Shown here: positions 6,718 through 14,912 of the stretch, one piece after another
Layout of the letters: every line of letters begins with the position of its first letter
How positions within the stretch are numbered: the first letter of the stretch is position 1
NCBI GenBank assembly: GCA_021812735.1
Contig: JAKAMV010000013.1
Location: forward strand, 1-34,173
DNA from: Chloroflexota bacterium
Lineage (GTDB): Bacteria > Chloroflexota > Limnocylindria > Limnocylindrales > CSP1-4
Length of the DNA stretch: 34,173 bases
Reading direction: 5' to 3'
Notes under the pieces: model-generated
What the model was told of the DNA's origin: nothing
Databases searched by the model: none
The model's input: the letters and a program-made list of their open reading frames with translations, nothing else
Position numbers and translations under genes: made by a program

Positions 6718-8912
6718 AGCGACCCGCTGACGCCCGCGACCGTGGGTCGCCGCGGCGGCGGTGGCTCTCGTACCAGCGCGAACAGACCCTTTCACAGCTG
6801 CTCCTCGCCGTCCTGCCGCTGCTCCTCTTCGGCGCCCTGGCGCTGCAGCAAGTAGGGACCGTGATCGGCCAGGAGGCCGACACACGGACTCGGGAGGCGG
6901 CGCGCAGCGTCGCGTCGATCCTGGCCCGCGACGCGTCCGACCTGCAGGCGCTCCTCGACAGCTACACCGGCTGGACCGTGCTGCAGGCCGATGTCGCCGC
7001 CGACGACGAGGCCGACATCCGAAGCACCGTGACCGACTTCCAGGTCGACCAGGGCCACGTGGACGCCGCCGTCCTGCTCATCGGTTCCCGCGTGATCGCC
7101 GCAGGTGATCCTGCAGTCACCCCCGGCCTCGAGGCATCCCTCCGTCACGCGGTGGCCACGCAGCCCGCGACCGCCACGACTGTCCCGGCCTACGCCGACC
7201 TGGGCGGTGGCCTCTATCTCGTGGCGACCGGCACCATCGACCTCGCCGGGCGCACCGGACCGGGGGTCGTGCTCGCGGGCACGCATCCGGCGGCCATGGC
7301 CTTCGCGCGGCGGATCGACGCGCGCTTCGCGCTGCAGGTGCGCCAGCTCGCCAACATCGACGTGGCGGTCTACGACCGTCGCGGGAGAGCGCTGTTGCAG
7401 AGCGATCGCGTGTTGGCGGCGCGGCTCGGGACGCCGGACGTCGCCGAGCTCCCTGTGGCCAGGACCGTCGTCCAGCATCCGGCGCCGGACTTCGTCGACG
7501 CCATCACCGCGCTCACCGGCCGCGACGGCCGGGTCCTCGGCGCGGTGGCCGTGATGACCGAACTCTCGGCCGTGGGCATCCTGGGCAACGATTTGCGGCT
7601 GTTCCTGGTGGCCACCCTTGGCCTGACCCTGGCGCTCGCGCTGGTGCTGACGCTCTATCTCTCGCAACGGCTTCGCCAGCGACTCCAGCCGATCGGCGAC
7701 GGCATCGCGGCCGTCGCGCGTGGCGACCTCGCGGTGCGCCTGCCCGCCGGTGAGCGCGACCCGCTCGAGCGGCTCGCCGGGTCCCACAATCGACTGGCGG
7801 CCGCGCTCGAACGCCGAGAGCGCCTCGTCTGGCAATCGGTCGACGCCCTGGACAACCTGCGTCCAGATCGCCCGTCAGAGGCGCTCGCCGCCGACGTGGT
7901 CGCCGCGGCCCGTACGGTCTTCGGGCTCGATGCCTGTCGCCTGGTCGACCGCGACGGCCACGTGCAGGCGGCCGATCCCCCATCGGCGGTCGACGCCCCA
8001 CCCGAGGGCGCATCACTCGCGCGTGCGAGCGTCTGGAACGGGCCGGACGCGCCCCAGCTCGAGTGCTGGTCGCCGGGGATCGCGGGGTGGGCCACCGCCG
8101 ACCACGCCCTCTTCGACCTCTTCGCGCGTCAGGCCGGCGTCGTCATCCGCGATGCGGGGCTCTTTGCCGAGACCAGCCGCCGGGCCGTCCGCCTCGGGCG
8201 CATCAACGAACTCCAGCGCGACTTCCTTCGCGGTGTGAGCCACAACCTGCAGAGCCCGCTCACGCGCATCCTGGTGATGTCGGACGACCTGGCCGACCAG
8301 CCGGCCGTCAGGGTGGCCGAGCAAGCTCGTGCGATCCATGCGAACGCCGATCGGCTCGCCCACGTGGTCGATCAGCTCCTCACGCTCTCACGCCTCGACG
8401 CCGGCGCCTACGAACCCGCCGCCGATATCTTCGCCTTGGCCCCGCTCGTCCGGCGCGCCTGGGAGGCCCAGGGCGCCGACCGGCCCCTCGACCTCGTCGA
8501 CCGGAGCGCGGGTGCGCTCGCCGTCGCCGACCGTGCGGGGGTCGAACAGGTCCTCTGGGTGCTCCTCGACAACGCGCTGCGCTACGCGCCGGCGGGGCCG
8601 ATCCACGTCGAGATCGCGGTGCAGCCGCGGGCTGCGTCCTCCCGGCAGACAGCGGCCGCCGCGGGCCATGAGTTCGTCGTGCGGGTCCGCGACGAGGGCG
8701 CCGGCGTCCCCACCGCCGATCGGACACGCATCTTCGAGCGCTTCCAGCGCGGCACGAACGCCGTCGACCACGAGGGCACTGGTCTTGGCTTGAACGTGGC
8801 CCGCCGGCTGCTGCGCTCGATGGACGGGCGCATCTGGTACGAGGACGCGCCCGGTGGCGGTGCGATCTTCGCCTTCACGATTCCTGCGGAATTGGCCGTT
8901 GAGCCCGGGTGA
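6714..8912 (+). CDS. Sensor histidine kinase with CHASE4-like sensor, HAMP, linker, HisKA and ATPase domains
   Basis: GTG 6714 overlaps the regulator stop (GTGA), giving 732 residues. Helix 1 is near 29-45 (LLLAVLPLLLFGALAL). An outside domain to about 290 has the SYTGWTVLQADVAADDEAD stretch typical of CHASE4. Helix 2 is near 296-317, then a HAMP domain (QRLQPIGDGIAAVARGDLAV). A GAF-like linker region follows. The HisKA site is SHNLQSPLT with H510; the family norm is SHELRTPL, so the H-box is divergent but the His is kept. The ATPase domain has DNALRYAP (N box), DEGAGVP (G1), FERFQRG (F box) and GTGLGLNVARRLL (G2). It should autophosphorylate in response to an external signal and pass phosphate to the adjacent regulator. 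All boxes needed for catalysis are present. Confidence 0.95.
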   Translation: MKRPADARDRGSPRRRWLSYQREQTLSQLLLAVLPLLLFGALALQQVGTVIGQEADTRTREAARSVASILARDASDLQALLDSYTGWTVLQADVAADDEADIRSTVTDFQVDQGHVDAAVLLIGSRVIAAGDPAVTPGLEASLRHAVATQPATATTVPAYADLGGGLYLVATGTIDLAGRTGPGVVLAGTHPAAMAFARRIDARFALQVRQLANIDVAVYDRRGRALLQSDRVLAARLGTPDVAELPVARTVVQHPAPDFVDAITALTGRDGRVLGAVAVMTELSAVGILGNDLRLFLVATLGLTLALALVLTLYLSQRLRQRLQPIGDGIAAVARGDLAVRLPAGERDPLERLAGSHNRLAAALERRERLVWQSVDALDNLRPDRPSEALAADVVAAARTVFGLDACRLVDRDGHVQAADPPSAVDAPPEGASLARASVWNGPDAPQLECWSPGIAGWATADHALFDLFARQAGVVIRDAGLFAETSRRAVRLGRINELQRDFLRGVSHNLQSPLTRILVMSDDLADQPAVRVAEQARAIHANADRLAHVVDQLLTLSRLDAGAYEPAADIFALAPLVRRAWEAQGADRPLDLVDRSAGALAVADRAGVEQVLWVLLDNALRYAPAGPIHVEIAVQPRAASSRQTAAAAGHEFVVRVRDEGAGVPTADRTRIFERFQRGTNAVDHEGTGLGLNVARRLLRSMDGRIWYEDAPGGGAIFAFTIPAELAVEPG

Positions 8913-8959
8913 TTCAGCGTCAGGGCGCGCGCTATTAGCCGACCGCGGCAACCGGATCC

Positions 8960-9031
8960 CTTACGCAATTGCTTACGTACCAAGCAGCTGCGCCAACGTT
9001 AGAAGCATCCCGTGCCGCCTAAGTCCTTACG
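8960..9031 (+). repeat. CTTACG direct repeats upstream of the pilin operon
   Basis: CTTACG lies at 8960-8965, 8972-8977 and 9026-9031. The first two are 12 bases apart, one helical turn. They sit 70-140 bases before the pilin promoter and directly after the two-component genes, so they may be binding sites for an OmpR-type regulator. This is inference from spacing only. Confidence 0.35.
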
Positions 9032-9101
9032 TTGATGTTTGCAGGTCGCCCGACTGACGTCACGAAAACAGTGCATATAGCAACGACATCCCCCTTCGAT
9101 A

Positions 9102-9130
9102 TTGACTCAGTAAGGTTCCGCAGGTACGGT
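9102..9130 (+). promoter_or_regulatory. Promoter of the TadE/TadG operon
   Basis: TTGACT (5 of 6 matches to the -35 consensus) and TACGGT (3 of 6 to the -10) are separated by 17 bases. The predicted transcript starts near 9137, about 38 bases before TTG 9175. The surrounding DNA is AT-richer than the coding regions. Confidence 0.45.
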
Positions 9131-9174
9131 CCGGCACTCACAAGCAACGTGTTATACGCATTTGAGGGATCGGG

Positions 9175-9705
9175 TTGGGCGTTCACCGACAGGGCGCCGC
9201 GAAGGCATTCCCAAGCGGGCGCGGTCAGGCGCTCGTGGAGTTCGCGCTGCTTTTCCCTCTCCTCATGCTGGCCACGCTCTCGGTGGTGGATGGAGCGCGC
9301 GTCTTCACGGCCTTCGTCTCTGTCTCGAACGCGTCCCGGGAGGCAGCCCTCTACGCAGCGCAGGGAACAAACTATCTCAAGTGGTGCGCCAACCCGCAGC
9401 CGGCCGACTCAGTTCCGTGCCCGCCGGGCGCGACGAGCGTCAACTACTCTCCCGACCCGGACAACGTGGCGCGCCGGATCGCTGACCAGGGTTACGGGCT
9501 CGACCACGCCGCTCTCGCGTTCGACCCGCCCCAGTGCGGCGACGGCACCTCGTTCGCCACCTGTACAGTGGCCAATGGCGCGACCGCGACGAGGGTGCGC
9601 GTCCATGTCACCTACTCCATGACGCTGGTCACGCCTTTGCTCGACCTGCTCTGGGGACACCCTGTGATCATGGGATCCCAGACCGAAGCCACGATTCTGC
9701 GGTGA
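9175..9705 (+). CDS. TadE-like minor pseudopilin
   Basis: TTG 9175 follows GAGGGA by 5 bases. The 176-residue product has a short basic leader ending GRGQALVEF, the class-III prepilin-like cleavage site with Glu22 at +5 after Gly17. A hydrophobic helix (ALLFPLLMLATLSVVDGARV) and the NASREAALYAAQG segment characteristic of TadE follow. The C-terminal part carries four Cys (WCANPQ, VPCPPG, PPQCGD, ATCTVA) that could form disulfides outside the cell. TadE-like proteins are minor pilins processed by the prepilin peptidase, and act at the Tad (Flp) pilus. The next pilin gene begins in the stop codon (GTGA). No pilus ATPase or peptidase is in the window. Confidence 0.85.
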   Translation: MGVHRQGAAKAFPSGRGQALVEFALLFPLLMLATLSVVDGARVFTAFVSVSNASREAALYAAQGTNYLKWCANPQPADSVPCPPGATSVNYSPDPDNVARRIADQGYGLDHAALAFDPPQCGDGTSFATCTVANGATATRVRVHVTYSMTLVTPLLDLLWGHPVIMGSQTEATILR

Positions 9706-10199
9706 TCGCGCTCTCACGCACAGGCCGGCCACCGCTGGCCTGCCGCATAGGGCGCGGACAGGCGATGGCTGAGTTTGCCATCGTGATGCCGCTCCTCCTG
9801 CTCCTCTTCATGGCCCTCATCGACTTCGGCCGGGTCGTCTACGCACAGCACACGATTGCGGAGGCAGCGCGGGAGGCGGCGCGCGTCGCGATGGTCACGC
9901 CCGCGGATACCCAGTCCAAGTTCGATGCGATCCGGGCCGCGGTGTTCACGCCCGGCGTGGCCGTAGGCCCGAGCCAGATCGTGGGCGCGCCGGGTGCCTG
10001 TACGAGCTTCGCGTCGTCAGGCAACACCTACGACGACACGACGAGCCCGGCAACCTGTTTCTACCCCGATGGCACCCGCAGCGACGGCCGTGTCGTCGTG
10101 CGCATCAGCGCGACCGTGACTTTGCTGACGCCGATCATCTCGAGCATCGTGGGCGGCTCGTTCACCGTCCAGGCGCAGAGCATTGTCTACATCCAGTGA
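9702..10199 (+). CDS. TadE-like minor pseudopilin, second copy
   Basis: GTG 9702 overlaps the previous stop. The 165-residue product has a leader ending IGRGQAMAEF (cleavage after Gly19, Glu24 at +5), the helix FAIVMPLLLLLFMALIDFGR and the TadE-type QHTIAEAAREAARVAM segment. Two Cys (GACTSF and ATCFYP) lie in the outside part. It is about the same size as the upstream pseudopilin and shares its plan, so the two are probably paralogs that form a heterodimer or alternating minor pilin. Translation is coupled on both sides. Confidence 0.87.
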   Translation: MIALSRTGRPPLACRIGRGQAMAEFAIVMPLLLLLFMALIDFGRVVYAQHTIAEAAREAARVAMVTPADTQSKFDAIRAAVFTPGVAVGPSQIVGAPGACTSFASSGNTYDDTTSPATCFYPDGTRSDGRVVVRISATVTLLTPIISSIVGGSFTVQAQSIVYIQ

Positions 10200-10216
10200 T
10201 GCCCAGAGGAGTCCCG

Positions 10217-11644
10217 ATGCCTACGCAGGGCCGAGATCCAGCTAGCCCCCAATCCAGCGAACGAGGCCAGGTGATCGTCGTCTTCGCCCTTTTTCTGGTC
10301 GCACTGCTTGCGATGGCGGGGCTGCTCATCGATGGGGGGATGGCGTGGGTCAACCGCGAGCAGGCGCAGAGCGCGGCGGACACTAGCGCGCTGGCGGGCG
10401 CCGAGGCACTGCGGGACGGTACGGATATCCGCTCGGCTGCGTTGTCGATCGCCGCGGCGAACGGCTTCGATCCGGCCGACCCGGCCCGCTGCAACGGCCA
10501 GGGAACCTCGGTCACCATCAACCACCCACCCACCAGCGGACCCAACCGGGGCAACAGTGATGCGGTCGAGATCATTACGACCCGGCCGATGCGCACGAGC
10601 TTCGCCAATGTGGTCGGGCAGTCGTGCTGGATGGTCTCGGCTCGCGCGGTGGCGTCGATCCACGCCACCGCGGCGCCGTACAGCATGCTCATCCTGGGTC
10701 AGGAAACCGAGGATGGGATACTCCGCCAGAACGTCTGCGAATCGGTCGAGATCGGCGGCGGCGATCACCACGGCGACTCCCACCTGACGACAGCCGGCGG
10801 CCTCATGGTCAACTCGAACTGCTCGACCGGCAAGGACGGGGCGGTCGCGGTCGACGGGCACCCTACGGTGTCGACGCAGTGGACGCACGTGGTTGGGACC
10901 TGGACGGGGTATCCAGGCCCTCCGCCGGGCAGCTGGGCCCCGCAGCCCCAGCAGGTCCCCGCACCACTGCTGGACCCACTGGCCGGCCTAGTCGGGCCGG
11001 ATCCCCACCAGGCGCCGAGCTCGAGCTGCCCGGGGAACGGGGGCGGCACTCCTGCCGAGCCCAAGCCCTGCAAGATCGAGGGGCCGGGGGTTTTCGTCCT
11101 GTCTCCGGGGGTGTACTGGGGCGGCTTGAGGATCTCGGGTAGGGCGACCGTATATCTAACGCCCGGAACCTACATCCTTGCCGGTGGCGGACTCACGCTG
11201 AACGGGAACGCCAGCCTCACGAGCGTCGTGTCGGCGGGCAACCTGACTCCCGGCGGAGGCGTCTTGCTCTACAACACCGTCGATCCCGATAGCCCGACCG
11301 ACAACGGGAAAATGGGCGACATCAAGACCGCAGGATCGGCCGGTCTCAACTTGTGGCCTTTGCAGCAAAGCCCGTACGCGGGGTTGGTCGTCTGGCAGGA
11401 TCGCGTACCCGCCCACCAGGGAGACGTGGAGATCGAGGGGAGCAGCACTGCCGGCATCCGCGGGACAGTCTACGTGCCAGTCAGCGAGGTCGAGATCGAG
11501 GGCGGGGACGACCACGGCGGATCCAAGGCAACGGTCACCGGCCAGTTCATCGCCGGCACACTGGAGGTGGAGGGCAACAGCAACCTGCAGGTCAACTATG
11601 ACGCGAACCTCTTCTACCACGGCCAGATCGGCCTGGTGGAGTGA
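10217..11644 (+). CDS. TadG-like pilus-associated protein with extended repeat-rich C-terminal region
   Basis: ATG 10217 follows AGAGGAG by 5 bases and is preferred over GTG 10196, which overlaps the previous stop. The 475-residue product starts with the TadG-type segment ERGQVIVVFALFLVALLAMA, LLIDGGMAWVNREQAQSAAD and TSALAGAEAL. The Glu of the pilin motif is Val (residue 22), as is common in TadG. From residue 280 on the sequence (GVFVLSPGVYWGGLRISGRA, TVYLTPGTYILAGGGLTLNG) looks like a right-handed beta-helix. Two similar His/Asp-rich stretches, VEIGGGDHHGDSH near 177 and VEIEGGDDHGGSK near 425, may bind metal. A Pro-rich linker lies at about 235-270. It is likely exported and surface-attached. 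Confidence 0.8.
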   Translation: MPTQGRDPASPQSSERGQVIVVFALFLVALLAMAGLLIDGGMAWVNREQAQSAADTSALAGAEALRDGTDIRSAALSIAAANGFDPADPARCNGQGTSVTINHPPTSGPNRGNSDAVEIITTRPMRTSFANVVGQSCWMVSARAVASIHATAAPYSMLILGQETEDGILRQNVCESVEIGGGDHHGDSHLTTAGGLMVNSNCSTGKDGAVAVDGHPTVSTQWTHVVGTWTGYPGPPPGSWAPQPQQVPAPLLDPLAGLVGPDPHQAPSSSCPGNGGGTPAEPKPCKIEGPGVFVLSPGVYWGGLRISGRATVYLTPGTYILAGGGLTLNGNASLTSVVSAGNLTPGGGVLLYNTVDPDSPTDNGKMGDIKTAGSAGLNLWPLQQSPYAGLVVWQDRVPAHQGDVEIEGSSTAGIRGTVYVPVSEVEIEGGDDHGGSKATVTGQFIAGTLEVEGNSNLQVNYDANLFYHGQIGLVE

Positions 11645-11755
11645 CGACAGCCACCAGGTCCGATGGAGAGTAGACAGCACAGCGGGACGAGGAACGGCCA
11701 TGACGAGGAATGGGGAAGCGCAAAGACGCGCCGACGGATTCAGAGGGTAACAGCG

Positions 11756-12412
11756 ATGAACGCCCTCGAACCTGGGCCAGGCTCCACGGCAGCGATCCGG
11801 CGATTACAGGCGGCCGAGACGGGGAGCCAGCACGCCGAGGAGCGAGCGGAGGTCGGCCGCGCCGAGCCGGTCGAGATCCTGGGGCCGGGTCTGCGCCTGG
11901 CGGGGACGCTCTCCGTGGGCGGCTTCAACCGGCTATCCGACTTCGTCAATCTGAGCGAGGGACTCGTGGGCTTGCGCGACGGTCGGCTGCTGGGCTGGCA
12001 CGGTGAGGACCCCGTCGGCGTGGCGCCCGAACTCTGGCTCACGCGTCGCGCCATCACCATGATCGCACAGCGCGAGCCACAGCCCATTCAGGACCGCGAG
12101 GGCTTCCGCGTGACTCGCCAGACGCAGCGACTGAGCATTGTCAGCCACGACCTCCTGATCACCGGCAACGTGCACCTCCCGGAGGGCGGGTCGATGACGA
12201 TGTACATGGGCGCGAGCGACATCCTCTTCGTGCCCATGACCGACGTCGAGGTACAGGCGGCGGGCGACCCGCAGCCAGAATCGGTCCGGTACGCCTTCGC
12301 GCTGGTCAACCGGGGTCGCATCGACGCGATCGCCACAGCCACCCCTCATGTCGTGGCGGTGCCCGTCAGCGCGAGGCCGGTGAACGTCGAAGTCGCCCCT
12401 GCCGGGCGGTAG
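11756..12412 (+). CDS. Two-repeat beta-rich protein of unknown function (DUF6812-like, paralog 1)
   Basis: ATG 11756 follows AGAGGG by 8 bases; 218 residues, no signal or membrane segment. After a charged N-terminus come two similar units. Unit A starts LRLAGTLSVGGFNRLSDFVN and ends LWLTRRAITMIAQRE. Unit B starts LLITGNVHLPEGGSMTMYMG, continues ILFVPMTDVEV and ends ALVNRGRIDAIAT. The plan (a G-T/N-L strand, an RLSD-N turn, a V-P-L/M-T-D strand, a final VNR..I..I strand) matches what I remember of the DUF6812 domain, but the family name is from memory. Three more genes in this window share the plan. It lies 111 bases after the TadG-like gene, in the same direction, and may belong to the pilin operon. 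Function is unknown. Confidence 0.75.
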   Translation: MNALEPGPGSTAAIRRLQAAETGSQHAEERAEVGRAEPVEILGPGLRLAGTLSVGGFNRLSDFVNLSEGLVGLRDGRLLGWHGEDPVGVAPELWLTRRAITMIAQREPQPIQDREGFRVTRQTQRLSIVSHDLLITGNVHLPEGGSMTMYMGASDILFVPMTDVEVQAAGDPQPESVRYAFALVNRGRIDAIATATPHVVAVPVSARPVNVEVAPAGR

Positions 12413-13009
12413 GCTCGTGGATGCCACGCTCACCGTCGACGAAGTCGCGCCGACCACAGGTCGTCCTCCAAGGATCGTCCGACGGTGGGTCCAGCCAGGC
12501 ACTGGCGCTTGCGCAGGAGGACTTGGAGAGGGTGCCATTCTACTGTCGGCTGCGGACGGGCCAGCTTGCAGCAGGGCCTCACCCAAGCAGCGCTCGCCCG
12601 GCTGCTCGGGACGTCGCAAGACACCGTTGCTTGCTGGGATCGTGGTTGCGATGCCTCCTCGTCCTTACTCACGTAGAATGGCGGCGGTGCCGGCGACCGT
12701 TTTGCGACGCTGGGCGGATGGGGAACGCCGCCACAACCATCGTGTTGTCGTAGTCGGAACGAGGGACGGTGGCGAGCTGGCTGCGCGCCGGCTCAACCGA
12801 ACAGCGGCTGCAAAGCGAGCACACATGATCCTCGCCGCCGCGGAAGGGCGGGGACGTTCGAGATCCCCTGGCGGCGCCCTGCTCAGTCAGCCCCGATGGT
12901 CAAGTGGCGCACCCGCTTCGCCCGGAATCGCCTGGCGGGTCTCATTGGACACGCCGCGGCCCGGCGCACAGATCCGCTACCGGTCTGACGACCACCCGGC
13001 GCATCCTGG
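12413..13009. other. Decayed or non-coding stretch between Tad genes
   Basis: About 600 bases with no intact gene. All long frames are Arg/Pro/Ala-rich and mutually contradictory. The only protein-like segment is the helix-turn-helix relic listed separately. In-frame stops, for example TGA 12986, cut the downstream fragment from any N-terminal part. The stretch looks like the scar of gene loss. Confidence 0.45.
12566..12646 (+). pseudogene. Helix-turn-helix (XRE-type) relic
   Basis: The translation LQQGLTQAALARLLGTSQDT followed by VACWDRG matches the XRE helix-turn-helix pattern (R-G-L-T-Q-xx-L-A-x-L-L-G-x-S-xx-T-V-xx-W-x-R-G). The frame around it has no proper start, and it ends 30 bases later at a stop. 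The expected start of the domain (CRLRTGQ) lies in another frame just upstream, as if a single-base shift had occurred. It could be chance, but the pattern is long. Confidence 0.35.
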
Positions 13010-13735
13010 TTGGTTGAATCGATGGCCGGCACGCCGTTGGTGGCCACCGTATACCCCACGTCCTGCTCGAGTCAGTACGTGTCGCACTCGAACACCGGCG
13101 ACTACCTCGGCAAGTGGTTGCCGTTCTACACGATCCCCAGCCCACTGACGGGCATCTACCGCTTGAACGTGCAGACATCTGGCTACGGGAACGGTTCCAA
13201 CCAGTTCTCGATCAAGGCGGTGGCGGGCACCGGCGGTGGCACCCAGCCGCAGATCTACGGCCTCGGGTCCATGTCGATCTTCGCGAACATGAACTCGGGC
13301 GTGACGAACCTCTACATGGCCCAGATCGCCGCGATCCATGCCGGCAAGACGATGGAGATCCGCCTCTTCGACCCGGGCGACGCGAACGGCAACGCGTACA
13401 TGCAGTTCCTGATGCCGACGGCGACCGGCTACACGGCTGTGCCCTTCCGTTGGTATGACGCCGGCACGAACGATTCGAACGTCTCGATTCCGTACCCGTT
13501 GCCGAATCAATCGACCACGACGCCGAACGGTCCCGGCATCGTCACGACCTCGAGCGGCCACCGCTACTTCAACGGACACTGGCTCGTGGTCGACATCCCG
13601 ATCCCCTCCGACTACACGGCGCCCCAGAACGGCTGGTGGAAAGTCGCCTACACCTACTACGGCGGAGCAGCGCACGACCGCACGACGTGGAAAGTGACGA
13701 TCCGTGGCAACCCGGTCCACCTGGTGGTCCCATGA
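13010..13735 (+). pseudogene. C-terminal fragment of a Tad-associated secreted protein
   Basis: The frame opens at TTG 13010 (ATG 13022 also in frame) 24 bases after stop TGA 12986, and encodes 241 residues without signal peptide or membrane segment. It starts in the middle of a beta-rich domain (MAGTPLVATVYP, KWLPFYTIPSPLTGIYRLNV) and continues with AAIHAGKTMEIRLFDPGDAN, WLVVDIPIPSDY, GWWKVAYTYYGG and DRTTWKVTIRGNPVHLVV. This ending is, as I remember, common at the C-terminus of long Tad-type proteins in Chloroflexi, where a pilin-like N-terminus precedes it. No such N-terminus or ribosome site is present here. It is most likely a truncated gene, though codon use still looks intact, so the decay would be recent or the piece may be expressed. 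Confidence 0.65.
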
Positions 13736-13895
13736 ACGAGCTCAGGCGCCAGAGCGCTTCGGCGATGCGCGGGTGGGCGGCCCGTGGCATGAAGTGACCG
13801 GCCGGGTTGCCGGCCTCGTCTCCCGCCTGCGAGGCCGCCCTGCTCATCCAGCGCTGGAAGGTTCGACTGACCACGAGGCCCCATGCACGAACCCT

Positions 13896-14384
13896 GTGCT
13901 GGTGCACCTGTTCCAGGTCGATCGGATCGTGGCCGGCACGCTCTGCGGGACCCATGGGCGTGTGAGCGACACGGTGAACCGCGTCGCTGGGCTGCGCCTG
14001 GTCGACGCGACCGTCACGGATCTGACGGGCCAATCGGCCTTGGCCGTTCCCGCGTTGGACGTGTCGCTCGATCAGGTGCTCCTGATCATCCCGGACGATC
14101 AACCGCCATCGGAGCGGCGCATCTGGACACGGCGCCGGCGGGTCGAAATCGCCGTGGGCGGGTTTGCGGTCTTCGGCGAGCTGCACGGACCAGCGGCGGC
14201 CGATCCCCTCGCGAACCTGCATCGCCGTCCGGCGTTCGTGCCGTTGACGGACGCGACGATCGTCGTGGCGGCAAGCGGCGCGAGCCTCGCCGCCACGCCG
14301 GTGGTGATCGTGAGCACCGCCGCGGCGACGAGCATCCGGGACGCCGGGAACGACCGCATCCTGCGCCCGATCGCGCCCCGATGA
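13896..14384 (+). CDS. Two-repeat beta-rich protein (DUF6812-like, paralog 2), start uncertain
   Basis: From GTG 13896 the product has 162 residues. Unit A is IVAGTLCGTHGRVSDTVN followed by LRLVDATVTDLTGQ and DVSLDQVLLII. Unit B is FAVFGELHGPAAADPLANLH, AFVPLTDATIVVA and VVIVSTAAATSI. It has the same plan as the gene at 11756. The start is poor: no ribosome site precedes GTG 13896 or 13902 closely. ATG 13883, with GAGG 5 bases upstream, is out of frame, so a one-base error or frameshift after MHEP is possible. The stop overlaps ATG 14381 (ATGA) of another frame. It follows the truncated Tad fragment by 160 bases. Confidence 0.65.
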   Translation: MLVHLFQVDRIVAGTLCGTHGRVSDTVNRVAGLRLVDATVTDLTGQSALAVPALDVSLDQVLLIIPDDQPPSERRIWTRRRRVEIAVGGFAVFGELHGPAAADPLANLHRRPAFVPLTDATIVVAASGASLAATPVVIVSTAAATSIRDAGNDRILRPIAPR

Positions 14385-14486
14385 CCGGTCTGCCGTCGAG
14401 GGTCGCTGTGGGATCGCAGGGGGCCGCCAGGGCAGACCGAGAGCGGCTGCTGCGCCGGAACGGCGACCCGACGGACGCGCCTGACG

Positions 14487-14855
14487 ATGCGGGAGCTGCT
14501 GCTCAACCAAGACGAGATCGCGTTCATCGGTCAGCGCGAGGCAGTAGAGCTGCCGAGCGAACCCGTCGATCCCTTGCGCCCACTGGACCGCCCGACCATC
14601 GAGAGGCGCCCACGGCGCATGATCGTCTTCACGTCGGGCCACGCGATCACCGGCTCCGTATACCTGTATCACGAGCAGACGTTGGCCGGGTTCGTCGACG
14701 CCGGTGACCCGCGCTTCGTGGCCATGACGAACGCCCGCGCTCGCTCGCTGGCCGACCGGCGGGTGACCAGCCACTTCGCCTTGTTGCGGGTCAACCGGAC
14801 CCAGATGATCGCCGTGGCGGAGTCGACGAGGCTCATCGGAACAGGTCGCCCCTGA
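14487..14855 (+). CDS. Shortened two-repeat family protein (DUF6812-like, paralog 3)
   Basis: ATG 14487 gives 122 residues and has no ribosome site. The first residues, RELLLNQDEIAFIGQRE, match the last strand of unit A in the paralog at 11756 (LWLTRRAITMIAQRE). A whole unit B follows: HAITGSVYLYHEQTLAGFVD, PRFVAMTNARARSL and LLRVNRTQMIAVAES. The first two thirds of unit A are missing, and no upstream frame supplies them. ATG 14381, which overlaps the previous stop, opens a frame (MTGLPSRVAVGSQGAARADR) that runs out of phase into this gene, so a frameshift or partial deletion is likely. It may be a broken gene. Confidence 0.55.
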   Translation: MRELLLNQDEIAFIGQREAVELPSEPVDPLRPLDRPTIERRPRRMIVFTSGHAITGSVYLYHEQTLAGFVDAGDPRFVAMTNARARSLADRRVTSHFALLRVNRTQMIAVAESTRLIGTGRP

Positions 14856-14912
14856 GCGGGTGTCAGCCGGGACCGCGGCCATGACGGTCCAGCTCCGGCG
14901 CTGCGGCGCCGG

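Noticed and set aside
13883..14707. A 274-residue plus frame starting MHEPCAGAP
   Set aside because: It runs across paralogs 2 and 3 in another phase and is Arg/Gly-rich. The paralog frames show family motifs. Only its ATG with a ribosome site is worth noting.
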